Position numbers and translations under genes: made by a program. A model generated the notes under the pieces. It did no database searches. It was not told the origin of the DNA and worked only from the letters and a program-made list of their open reading frames with translations. From Modestobacter sp. (lineage in GTDB: Bacteria > Actinomycetota > Actinomycetes > Mycobacteriales > Geodermatophilaceae), in assembly GCA_025965775.1 (NCBI GenBank), contig JAOPWG010000216.1, positions 1-6,222 on the forward strand: DNA of 6,222 nt. Reading direction: 5' to 3'. This document shows positions 1-4,894 of the stretch, piece after piece. How positions within the stretch are numbered: position 1 is the first letter of the stretch; each line of letters starts with the position of its first letter.

Positions 1-415
1 TGACCTCGACGTCGTAGCCGCCGACGTCGCCCCAGTGGCCCAGCGCGTTGGCGTAGGCCAGCTGGGTGGGCTCGTCGTCGGCCTCCATCATGGCCAGCTC
101 CGCGGCCTCGACGGCGTCCCAGGCCTCGCGGACGGCCGGGGAGGCGAGGTCGACGAGGAAGCGCTGGACGGTGGTGTCGTCCCGGACCGAGCCGATGAAC
201 TGCCGCATCACGCCGAGGCCGCCGGTGCGGGCGACCGTGCCGCCGTCGGGGGTCAGGTCACCGCTGATGATCCGCAACAGGGTGGTCTTGCCGGCCCCGT
301 TCTCCCCGACCAGGGCCGCGCAGGCGCCCTCGCCGACCCGGAAGGAGACGTCGTCCAGCAGCACCCGGCCGTCGGGCAAGGTGAACCGCACCCCGGCGAC
401 GTCGACGTATCCCAT
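1..415 (-). CDS. ABC-F family ATP-binding protein, N-terminal part (cut by window edge)
   Basis: The visible 138 residues are the start of a soluble ABC ATPase. They show a Walker A motif GENGAGKTT at residues 37-45, followed by LRIISGDLTPDGG and GGLGVMRQF, the order typical of the first nucleotide-binding domain of ABC-F proteins. The segment around residues 110-125, with AELAMMEADDEPTQLAYA, matches the inter-strand insertion common in an actinobacterial ABC-F group. No membrane segment is seen. ABC-F proteins act on ribosomes (translation factors or antibiotic-resistance ribosome protection) rather than as transporters; the exact role cannot be judged without the rest. Full family length is about 530-550 residues, so roughly three quarters lies beyond position 1. 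The ATG at 415-413 is chosen because the fold starts at once (GYVDVAGVRFTLPDG). The ribosome site is weak. It lies 54 bp downstream of the small gene ending at 470 and may be co-transcribed with it. Confidence 0.93.
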   Translation of the reverse strand, partial: MGYVDVAGVRFTLPDGRVLLDDVSFRVGEGACAALVGENGAGKTTLLRIISGDLTPDGGTVARTGGLGVMRQFIGSVRDDTTVQRFLVDLASPAVREAWDAVEAAELAMMEADDEPTQLAYANALGHWGDVGGYDVEV

Positions 416-469
416 GCAGCCATCGTCCAGGGCGGGGCAAGGAGGTTCCCACCCGCCCCGCGGGAGCGG

Positions 470-685
470 TCAGCCGATCGACACGTGCAGCCGGTAGCGG
501 GCGAGCCGTTCGACGAGCTCGGGCAGAGCACCCACCGGGGCGCCGCTCAGCTCGCGCCGTGCGGTCTGCACGACGCTGACCACCTCTTGGGGCTCGGCCC
601 AACCGTCGAACTCCTCCGCCAGCCGACTGACCGCCAGGGTGACGGACGCATCGTGCTGGGCGGTAGGGGACAGAGCCAGGGTCAC
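470..685 (-). CDS. 71-aa small protein, three-helix-bundle dimerization domain-like
   Basis: A short gene of 71 residues starting at GTG (685-683). GGAGGAG lies a few bases upstream of the start and fixes it. The protein is acidic-to-neutral and fully helical in appearance: a first helix around residues 9-27 (HDASVTLAVSRLAEEFDGW), a second around 32-47 (QEVVSVVQTARREL) and a third around 52-66 (GALPELVERLARYRL). This pattern resembles the actinobacterial three-helix-bundle dimerization domain, found alone or at the N-terminus of arsenate-reductase-like proteins; that assignment is from memory of the pattern and is tentative. There is no signal peptide, membrane span or DNA-binding motif. It diverges from the phosphoribosyltransferase gene across a 202-bp spacer carrying a DevR-like site, and it precedes the ABC-F gene. 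The function is unknown; a dimerising partner or small regulator is possible. Confidence 0.8.
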   Translation of the reverse strand: MTLALSPTAQHDASVTLAVSRLAEEFDGWAEPQEVVSVVQTARRELSGAPVGALPELVERLARYRLHVSIG

Positions 686-786
686 GTGCGCTCCTCCAGG
701 GATGGGAAGGCGGCTCGGCGTCGACCGGACGCCGGGGCCGCAGTGCGTGCCGTGGAGACGATGCCGCCACCGGACCCCGCCGGACC

Positions 787-802
787 AGGGCCGGAAGTCC
801 CC
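787..802. promoter_or_regulatory. DevR/DosR-like binding site in divergent spacer
   Basis: The 16-mer AGGGCCGGAAGTCCCC is an imperfect palindrome that matches the DevR/DosR box core GGGACT-WW-AGTCCC at 11 of 14 positions, and resembles a variant I recall from mycobacterial promoters, AGGGCCAAAAGTCCCC, except for the central two bases. It ends 85 bp before the phosphoribosyltransferase start and lies about 100 bp from the start of the divergent small gene, so it could control either or both. A role in response to low oxygen or nitric oxide is inferred from the motif alone; no regulator gene is in the window. Confidence 0.45.
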
Positions 803-876
803 GTCCCCACGGCCTCCGGGCGGCTGCCGGGAGGCCGTGGCGACGGAAGGCTGGCGGGAGGCCCCACACGCGCACC

Positions 877-881
877 GGAGG
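877..881 (+). promoter_or_regulatory. Ribosome binding site of phosphoribosyltransferase
   Basis: GGAGG lies 6 bases before the ATG at 888. It decides this start over in-frame upstream codons that would add 83 residues of low-quality, arginine- and proline-rich sequence across the regulatory spacer. Confidence 0.85.
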
Positions 882-887
882 TGGACG

Positions 888-1574
888 ATGCCCTTCCGCG
901 ACCGGGCCGACGCCGGCCGGCAGCTGGCGCGGCGGGTGGCGCACCTGCGTGGTGCCGACGTCGTCGTCCTCGGACTGCCCCGCGGCGGGGTCCCGGTGGC
1001 GTACGAGGTGGCCACCGCCCTGGATGCGCCGCTCGACGTGGTCCTCGTGCGGAAGGTGAGGGTGCCCGGCCGGCCCGAGCTGGCGATGGGCGCCGTCGGC
1101 GAGGGCGACGTGGTGGTGCGCAACGACCATGTCCTACGGCTGGCCCGGGTCGGGGCCGAGGAGTTCGCCGCGGCCGCGGACCGTGAGCGGGAGGAGCTGG
1201 AGCGGCGGGCGCAGCGTGTCCGCGTCGCCCGCCCGCGGCTCCCGCTGGCCGGCCGCACCGTTCTCGTCGTGGACGACGGGATCGCCACCGGCGCGACCGC
1301 CCGCGCCGCGGGTGCCGTGGTCCGCGCCCAGGGTGCGGCCCGGGTGGTGCTCGCTGCCCCGGTGTGCGCGCCGGACGCGGCGATGACGCTGGCAGGGGCT
1401 GTCGAAGAGCTGGTCTGCCTGGAGGTCCCGCAGGGGTTCGTCGCCGTCGGCCAGGCGTACACGCACTTCCGGCCGACCCCGGACCAGACCGTGCTCGACC
1501 TGCTCTGCCGCGCGGCCGGCGACCGGCCGGCGCCCTCCCCGGGGGGCACCGCCCCCCAGGGCCGGGACCCGTGA
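888..1574 (+). CDS. Phosphoribosyltransferase family protein
   Basis: A 228-residue cytoplasmic type I phosphoribosyltransferase. The PRPP-binding loop is clear at residues 127-137 (VVDDGIATGAT: a hydrophobic strand, two acidic residues, then the small-residue loop), and the N-terminal LGLPRGGVPVAYEVA (28-42) with VRKVRVPG (54-61) is the PPi-loop and core typical of the actinobacterial stand-alone family related to the N-terminal part of M. tuberculosis Rv0571c. These enzymes would transfer ribose-5-phosphate from PRPP to a base or release it, but the acceptor is not known for this group, so no pathway is assigned. The last 20 residues are Pro/Gly-rich and probably disordered. The start is fixed by GGAGG 6 bases upstream. 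It diverges from the small helical-bundle gene, shares with it a DevR-like site, and is followed by a hairpin before the convergent membrane-peptide gene. Confidence 0.93.
   Translation: MPFRDRADAGRQLARRVAHLRGADVVVLGLPRGGVPVAYEVATALDAPLDVVLVRKVRVPGRPELAMGAVGEGDVVVRNDHVLRLARVGAEEFAAAADREREELERRAQRVRVARPRLPLAGRTVLVVDDGIATGATARAAGAVVRAQGAARVVLAAPVCAPDAAMTLAGAVEELVCLEVPQGFVAVGQAYTHFRPTPDQTVLDLLCRAAGDRPAPSPGGTAPQGRDP
1541..1557 (+). repeat. GC hairpin inside the 3' end of the phosphoribosyltransferase gene
   Basis: GGGGGGC-ACC-GCCCCCC is a perfect 7-bp stem with a 3-base loop within the last dozen codons. It falls in the part encoding the Pro/Gly-rich tail. It may slow polymerase or stabilise the mRNA 3' end; no U-tract follows. 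Confidence 0.6.
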
Positions 1575-1603
1575 GACCCGGTGGTGGTGGGCGCCGGACC
1601 GGC

Positions 1604-1628
1604 CCGGCACGCCGCCCGACCGTGCCGG
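1604..1628. terminator. Hairpin between convergent genes, probable bidirectional terminator
   Basis: CCGGCACG (1604-1611) and CGTGCCGG (1621-1628) form a perfect 8-bp stem with a 9-base loop. It sits between the end of the phosphoribosyltransferase gene (1574, plus strand) and the end of the membrane-peptide gene (1641, minus strand), where a shared terminator is expected. There is no T-run on either side, as is common for high-GC actinobacterial terminators, so the role is inferred from position and symmetry. Confidence 0.5.
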
Positions 1629-1640
1629 CGGCCCCTGGGG

Positions 1641-1760
1641 TCAGACGGTGCCGAGCAGCACGGCTGCGGCGGCCAGCAGCATCGCGGCGACCACCAGGCC
1701 GGCGACCAGGCGCCGCCGACGGCGGCCCTCGGGTCCGTCCAGACCGCCCATGCCCATCAT
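1641..1760 (-). CDS. 39-aa single-span membrane peptide, coupled to methyltransferase
   Basis: A 39-codon gene whose ATG (1760-1758) overlaps the stop codon of the methyltransferase gene in an ATGA arrangement, so it is probably made by translational coupling. It has no clear ribosome site of its own. The product starts MMGMGGLDGPEG, has five consecutive arginines at residues 13-17, then one hydrophobic stretch at 18-37 (LVAGLVVAAMLLAAAAVLLG) ending almost at the C-terminus. By the positive-inside rule the short N-terminus should stay in the cytoplasm, with the C-terminus outside. Third codon positions are nearly all G or C, as in real genes here. No family is recognised. It may anchor or regulate a partner such as the methyltransferase, or be a general small membrane protein. 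A second, in-frame ATG follows at once and a third two codons later, so the exact start could shift by up to three residues. Confidence 0.65.
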   Translation of the reverse strand: MMGMGGLDGPEGRRRRRLVAGLVVAAMLLAAAAVLLGTV

Positions 1761-2362
1761 CGGGGCACCGGAGCCGGAGGTGATCCCGCCGCGCGCCGTC
1801 CGACCAGGAGCGTGTCGAGCGCCGTCCCGGCCGGCGTCGTCCGCGAGACCTGTTCCAGGCGGTCGACTGCCAGCAGCGCGGCCACCGGGGCCAGCCGTTC
1901 GACGCTGTGCAGGATCGCCGGCTCCTGCGGCCCGCCGACGCCGCGGGTCAGGTTCTGCACGTCGTGGCCGAGAACCACCAGCCGCCCGCCCGGACGCAAC
2001 CAGCCGACGGCACGGGTGAGCAGGTCCACGGTGTCCGCCTCGGGCAGGTGCAGGTAGGCGACGAGCACCAGGTCCAGGTCGACGGCACCGGGATCCCAGG
2101 TCAGGACGTCGGCGACCACCCAGCGGACCGCGTCCGCACCCGGTGCCGCCCGGCCGCGGTCCAGCCCGGCGGCGGAGAAGTCGACGGCGGTGACCTCCCA
2201 GCCGACCCCGGCCAGCCACAGCGCGTGCCGCCCCTCACCCGCGGCCAGGTCGACCGCACGCCCCGGCGGCAGGCTCTCCAGCAACGAGGCGATCACTGCG
2301 TTGGGCCCCGCCGACCACTGTGGCTTCTCGGCATAGCGCGCGTCCCAGTCCGGTGCCTGCAC
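1757..2362 (-). CDS. Class I SAM-dependent methyltransferase (TehB/thiopurine-type)
   Basis: A 201-residue soluble methyltransferase. The N-terminal WDARYAEKPQWSAGPNAVI (6-24) is the cap common to TehB-like and thiopurine-methyltransferase-like proteins. Motif I is VDLAAGEGRHALWLA (37-51), which binds S-adenosylmethionine; the acidic residue for the ribose is D61 in TAVDFS; motif VADVLTWDPG (83-92) and VLVAYLHLP (99-107) follow; LRPGGRLVVLGHD (122-134) is motif III. It should methylate a small molecule or an oxyanion, but the substrate is not evident. The GTG at 2362-2360 is the only sensible start, because an in-frame stop (that of the oxygenase) lies 39 bases upstream. Its ribosome site is weak. 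It follows the oxygenase gene by 39 bp with a hairpin between, and overlaps the membrane-peptide gene by 4 bases, so the three probably form one transcript. Confidence 0.9.
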   Translation of the reverse strand: MQAPDWDARYAEKPQWSAGPNAVIASLLESLPPGRAVDLAAGEGRHALWLAGVGWEVTAVDFSAAGLDRGRAAPGADAVRWVVADVLTWDPGAVDLDLVLVAYLHLPEADTVDLLTRAVGWLRPGGRLVVLGHDVQNLTRGVGGPQEPAILHSVERLAPVAALLAVDRLEQVSRTTPAGTALDTLLVGRRAAGSPPAPVPR

Positions 2363-2379
2363 CCCAGCAGTGGACCAGA

Positions 2380-2397
2380 CGGCGCAACCCTGCGCCG
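2380..2397 (-). promoter_or_regulatory. Intercistronic hairpin between oxygenase and methyltransferase genes
   Basis: On the plus strand CGGCGCA-ACCC-TGCGCCG gives a perfect 7-bp stem with a 4-base loop. It starts 4 bases beyond the oxygenase stop and ends 17 bases before the methyltransferase GTG. No U-tract follows, so partial termination, RNA processing or mRNA stabilisation are all possible. Confidence 0.5.
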
Positions 2398-2401
2398 CAG
2401 C

Positions 2402-3370
2402 TCAGCCGACGGTGATGGAGTCCATCCGGCTGCGCAGGAACTGCCCGGCCGTGACCGGCTCGTACCGTTCCGGCCCGGCCGCGGCGGTGGGCAGCGTCTC
2501 CACCACGGTGAGCGGATCGGCCTCGTGGAAGAAGACCAGCGAGAGCAGCTCCTCGGTCGGGACGTCGGCCGGTGGGGGCAGCACCCGGTGCGGCGTGGAG
2601 CGCCACCGGTCACCGGTCCAGCGGGCCAGCAGGTCCCCGGCGTTGACCGTCAACGCGCCCGGCACGGAGGGCGCGTCGACCCACTCGCCCTCTGCGGTAC
2701 GCACCTGCAGGCCGCCGGAACCGGGCTGGCGGTCCAGCAGGGTCAGCGTGCCGAAGTCGGTGTGCTGCCCGATCCGGAACTGGCCGGGCTCGACGGTTCC
2801 GACGTGCTCGCGGGCCGGGTACCAGTTGAGGTTGACGCTCCAGGTGTTGCCCCGGCACCGCGCGAGGAAGAAGTGGTCGGGCAGGTCCAGAGCGAGGGCG
2901 AAGACCTGCAGCAGGTCGTCGGCCACGCTGGAGCAGCTGTCGGCGAAGGCACTCGCGGCCGCGCGCAGACCCGGCACCGCCGCCGGCCAGACGTTGGGAC
3001 CGAACCAGGCCTCCTCCGCTGTCCCGACCACCGCCGGTGGGGTCACCTCCGGGCCGAACGTGAAGGACTCCTTGAGGTCCGGCGGGGTGTCCAACCCGTC
3101 GGCACCGGCGTTGGCCTCCGCGCCCGGCGGGATCCACCCCCGGCCACCGGGCAGGCAGGCCAGCTCGGCCTTGGCCGGGACCGGGAGGCCGAAGAACGGG
3201 CGGACCTCACGCCGCACCCGCTCGGTGAGCCGGGGAGTGACCGGGTGCCCGGTGAGCAGCAGGAAACCCACCTCGCACAGTGCGGCGTCGACCTGGGTCG
3301 CCACCTGCCGTCGGTCGTCGGCGTTCCCGGCGTACCAGGGGGTCAGGTCGATCAGCGGGACGGCGGTCAT
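2402..3370 (-). CDS. Isopenicillin N synthase-like 2-oxoglutarate/Fe(II) oxygenase
   Basis: A 322-residue non-haem iron oxygenase of the isopenicillin-N-synthase/2-oxoglutarate family. The N-terminal part (VPLIDLTPWYAG at 4-15, then EVGFLLLTGHPV at 33-44) is the usual DIOX_N domain. The C-terminal jelly roll holds NLNWYP (180-185), the metal ligands H203 and D205 in GQHTDFGTLTLL, and H261 in STPHRVLPP. After the distal histidine the family normally has R-x-S, whose arginine binds the co-substrate or substrate carboxylate; here it reads LLS (275-277), so the arginine is leucine while the serine is kept. The likely reaction is an oxidation, hydroxylation or ring formation using O2, with the substrate unknown. 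The ATG at 3370 is chosen because of GAGGA 5 bases upstream and because homology starts at once; upstream in-frame codons would add 27 low-quality residues. It is the first gene of a likely oxygenase-methyltransferase-membrane peptide operon. Confidence 0.9.
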   Translation of the reverse strand: MTAVPLIDLTPWYAGNADDRRQVATQVDAALCEVGFLLLTGHPVTPRLTERVRREVRPFFGLPVPAKAELACLPGGRGWIPPGAEANAGADGLDTPPDLKESFTFGPEVTPPAVVGTAEEAWFGPNVWPAAVPGLRAAASAFADSCSSVADDLLQVFALALDLPDHFFLARCRGNTWSVNLNWYPAREHVGTVEPGQFRIGQHTDFGTLTLLDRQPGSGGLQVRTAEGEWVDAPSVPGALTVNAGDLLARWTGDRWRSTPHRVLPPPADVPTEELLSLVFFHEADPLTVVETLPTAAAGPERYEPVTAGQFLRSRMDSITVG

Positions 3371-3408
3371 CGGCTTCCTCGCGCTCCTCGGGCGGACGGG
3401 CACGGGCA

Positions 3409-3425
3409 GGGACGCTAGGGGTCCC
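3409..3425. promoter_or_regulatory. Inverted repeat GGGAC-N7-GTCCC upstream of oxygenase gene
   Basis: GGGAC (3409-3413) and GTCCC (3421-3425) are a perfect 5-bp inverted repeat, 38 bp upstream of the oxygenase start and overlapping the possible -10 hexamer. This position would suit a repressor site. The spacer is 7 bases, not the 4 of a DevR box, so it is not called as one. Confidence 0.3.
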
Positions 3426-3555
3426 GCGTTGCGCCGCGGTGTCCCCGCCATTACTGCTGGAACGGCGAGCCGGCGGGCGGGCGGGGACGGCGTCCGGACC
3501 GTCGTGGCCGCCGATCTCGGCTGGCTGCTGGACCTGCTGGGCCCCCGGGTGCTGG

Positions 3556-3575
3556 CCGCCGCCCCCAGGCGGCGG
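3556..3575. repeat. Perfect 8-bp GC hairpin at the frame switch
   Basis: CCGCCGCC (3556-3563), loop CCCA (3564-3567), GGCGGCGG (3568-3575) is fully complementary. The run of five C at 3562-3566 lies at the top of the stem, a place prone to slippage in replication and to base-call errors. Confidence 0.75.
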
Positions 3576-3817
3576 GCCCGCCTTCGCCGCCCGCATCGTG
3601 CCCGGGGACAACGGCATGTTCCAGGCGACCGTGGTCCGTGCCGGCATCGTGGTCGCCGTCCGGCGCCGCGCCGGCCGGGGCACGGTCCCCGCGATCGCCG
3701 TCGAGCCGTTCACCGACCTGTCCCCCGAGGTGGCCGCGGCGGTGCGGCAGCGGTCCGCCGCCCTCCCCCGACCCGTGCGGCCGTGCGACCCGAGTGGCCG
3801 GACCGCCGGTGCCGGGC

Positions 3818-3822
3818 GGAGG
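3818..3822 (+). promoter_or_regulatory. Ribosome binding site of the aldo/keto reductase
   Basis: GGAGG lies 8 bases before the ATG at 3831 and fixes this start; the open frame continues far upstream antisense to the oxygenase, but that extension has no family resemblance. Confidence 0.85.
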
Positions 3823-3830
3823 CTGGGGGC

Positions 3831-4811
3831 ATGGAGTACACGCATCTGGGCGCCTCCGGCCTGCAGGTCTCCCGGATCTGCCTGGGGATGATGAGCTTCG
3901 GCGACCCGGCCCGCGGTGGTCACCCCTGGAGCCTGCCCGAGGAGGGCAGCCGCGCCATCATCCAGAAGGCGCTGGCCGCCGGCATCACCTTCTTCGACAC
4001 CGCGAACGTCTACTCGGCCGGCTCGAGCGAGGAGATCACCGGCCGGGCGATCCGGGACTTCGCCGACCGGGAGGACGTCGTCCTGGCCACCAAGGTGCAC
4101 GGCCGGATGCGGCCGGGGCCCAATGGCGTCGGGCTGTCCCGCAAGGCGATCCTCGCCGAGCTGGACGCCAGCCTCACCCGGCTGGGCACCGACTACGTCG
4201 ACCTCTACCAGATCCACCGCTGGGACCCCGCGACGCCGATCGAGGAGACCCTCGAGGCGCTGGACTCGGCCGTGCGGTCCGGCAAGGTGCGGTACCTGGG
4301 CGCCTCCTCGATGTGGGCCTGGCAGTTCAGCAAGGCGCTGCACCTGGCCGGCGAGCACGGCTGGCACCGCTTCGTGTCCATGCAGGACCACTACAACCTG
4401 CTCAACCGCGAGGAGGAGCGGGAGATGCTCCCGCTCTGCGCCGACCAGGGCGTCGGCGTCATCCCGTGGAGCCCGCTGGCCCGCGGCCGCCTGACCCGCG
4501 ACTGGGACGAGGCGACGAACCGCTCCCAGAACGACCAGTTCGGCACCTCGCTGTACGGCGACCCCGCCGAGGGCGATCGGGAGATCGCGCGGCGGGTCGC
4601 CGAGATCGCCGAGGCCCGTGGCGTCCCCCGCGCCCAGGTGGCGCTGGCCTGGCTGCTGAGCAAGCCGGTGGTCACCGCTCCGATCGTCGGGGTCACCAAG
4701 GACCAGCACCTGGACGACGCCGTCGCGGCCGTGCAGCTGCAGCTCACCCCGGAGGAGGTCGCCCGGCTGGAGGAGCCGTACACGCCGCACCCGGTGGTCG
4801 GCTTCTCCTGA
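3831..4811 (+). CDS. yajO: YajO-like aldo/keto reductase
   Basis: A 326-residue soluble NADPH-dependent aldo/keto reductase with a TIM-barrel fold. The catalytic tetrad is complete: D56 and Y61 in FFDTANVYSAGSSEE, K88 in LATKVHGRM, H129 in YQIHRWD. The cofactor region includes IPWSPLARGRL (211-221) and APIVGVTKDQHLDD (283-296). Segments FVSMQDHYNLLNREEEREMLPL and the C-terminal PYTPHPVVGF closely match E. coli YajO (about 324 residues), so the length is normal and the gene intact. YajO has been linked to 1-deoxyxylulose-5-phosphate formation in thiamine/isoprenoid supply, but actinobacterial relatives are mostly untested, so a general carbonyl reductase is the safe reading. GGAGG 8 bases upstream fixes the start. 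It is transcribed away from the oxygenase, and a FUSC membrane-protein gene follows 83 bp later in the same direction. The symbol marks similarity, not proven orthology. Confidence 0.95.
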   Translation: MEYTHLGASGLQVSRICLGMMSFGDPARGGHPWSLPEEGSRAIIQKALAAGITFFDTANVYSAGSSEEITGRAIRDFADREDVVLATKVHGRMRPGPNGVGLSRKAILAELDASLTRLGTDYVDLYQIHRWDPATPIEETLEALDSAVRSGKVRYLGASSMWAWQFSKALHLAGEHGWHRFVSMQDHYNLLNREEEREMLPLCADQGVGVIPWSPLARGRLTRDWDEATNRSQNDQFGTSLYGDPAEGDREIARRVAEIAEARGVPRAQVALAWLLSKPVVTAPIVGVTKDQHLDDAVAAVQLQLTPEEVARLEEPYTPHPVVGFS

Positions 4812-4822
4812 GCGACGTCGCG

Positions 4823-4861
4823 GGTGACCCATGTCGCCCGGGGCAGGTGACCTGGGTCCAC
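4823..4861. promoter_or_regulatory. Repeat-rich spacer: GGTGACC pair and imperfect hairpin
   Basis: GGTGACC occurs at 4823-4829 and 4846-4852, 23 bp apart, or about two helical turns. GACCCA (4826-4831) and TGGGTC (4853-4858) are also an inverted pair enclosing both inner parts. The element lies between the reductase stop and the FUSC start. It may be the reductase terminator or an operator of the FUSC gene; the sequence does not decide. Confidence 0.35.
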
Positions 4862-4883
4862 GACCGGACAGCCGGTGTCGGCC

Positions 4884-4887
4884 AGGA
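4884..4887 (+). promoter_or_regulatory. Ribosome binding site supporting the FUSC gene start
   Basis: AGGA lies 7 bases before the GTG at 4895. An in-frame GTG at 4847 would add 16 residues but lies within the repeat element and has a poorer upstream signal, so 4895 is preferred. Confidence 0.55.
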
Positions 4888-4894
4888 TCGGACC

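Larger units (their letters stand above)
3371..3830. other. 460-bp divergent intergenic stretch
   Basis: The stretch lies between the oxygenase start and the aldo/keto reductase start, so it must hold both promoters. It contains the inverted repeat at 3409-3425, a TAGCGT hexamer on the minus strand (3417-3412) that fits a -10 element for the oxygenase gene without a convincing -35, and the frame-broken coding-like segment at 3504-3830. No tRNA or other RNA gene is seen. Confidence 0.5.
3504..3830 (+). pseudogene. Frame-broken coding-like segment of unknown family
   Basis: From GTG at 3504 one plus-strand frame gives VAADLGWLLDLLGPRVLAAAP up to about 3566; from 3568 the frame shifted by one base continues GGGPAFAARIVPGD, then MFQATVVRAGIVVAV, VPAIAVEPFTDLSPEVAAAV up to about 3770. 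In both pieces almost every third codon base is G or C (two exceptions in roughly 85 codons read by hand), as for the real genes nearby, and the joined product has normal use of acidic and hydrophobic residues. Removing one base from the C-run at 3562-3566 would join them into a protein of about 90-110 residues. The second frame runs on to a stop at 3891, overlapping the reductase by 61 bases, so the 3' end also looks lost or altered. I recognise no family. It may be a decayed gene, a sequencing error in a GC hairpin, or a chance effect of composition. Confidence 0.4.

Noticed and set aside
734..749. Possible second DevR-like site around GGGGCCGCAGTGC
   Set aside because: Only the left half fits; the right half lacks the GTCCC core, so it is no better than expected at this composition.
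35..1186. Long plus-strand open frame across the ABC-F gene, small gene and spacer
   Set aside because: It is antisense to recognised genes and rich in Gly, Arg and Pro without domain pattern; high G+C leaves few stops on either strand.
3409..3425. Reading the GGGAC/GTCCC inverted repeat as a DevR box
   Set aside because: The half-sites are separated by 7 bases instead of 4, which breaks the known geometry.
2370..3830. Long upstream extension of the reductase frame
   Set aside because: It is antisense to the oxygenase, low in recognisable protein features, and the reductase has a proper GGAGG and ATG at 3831 where YajO similarity begins.
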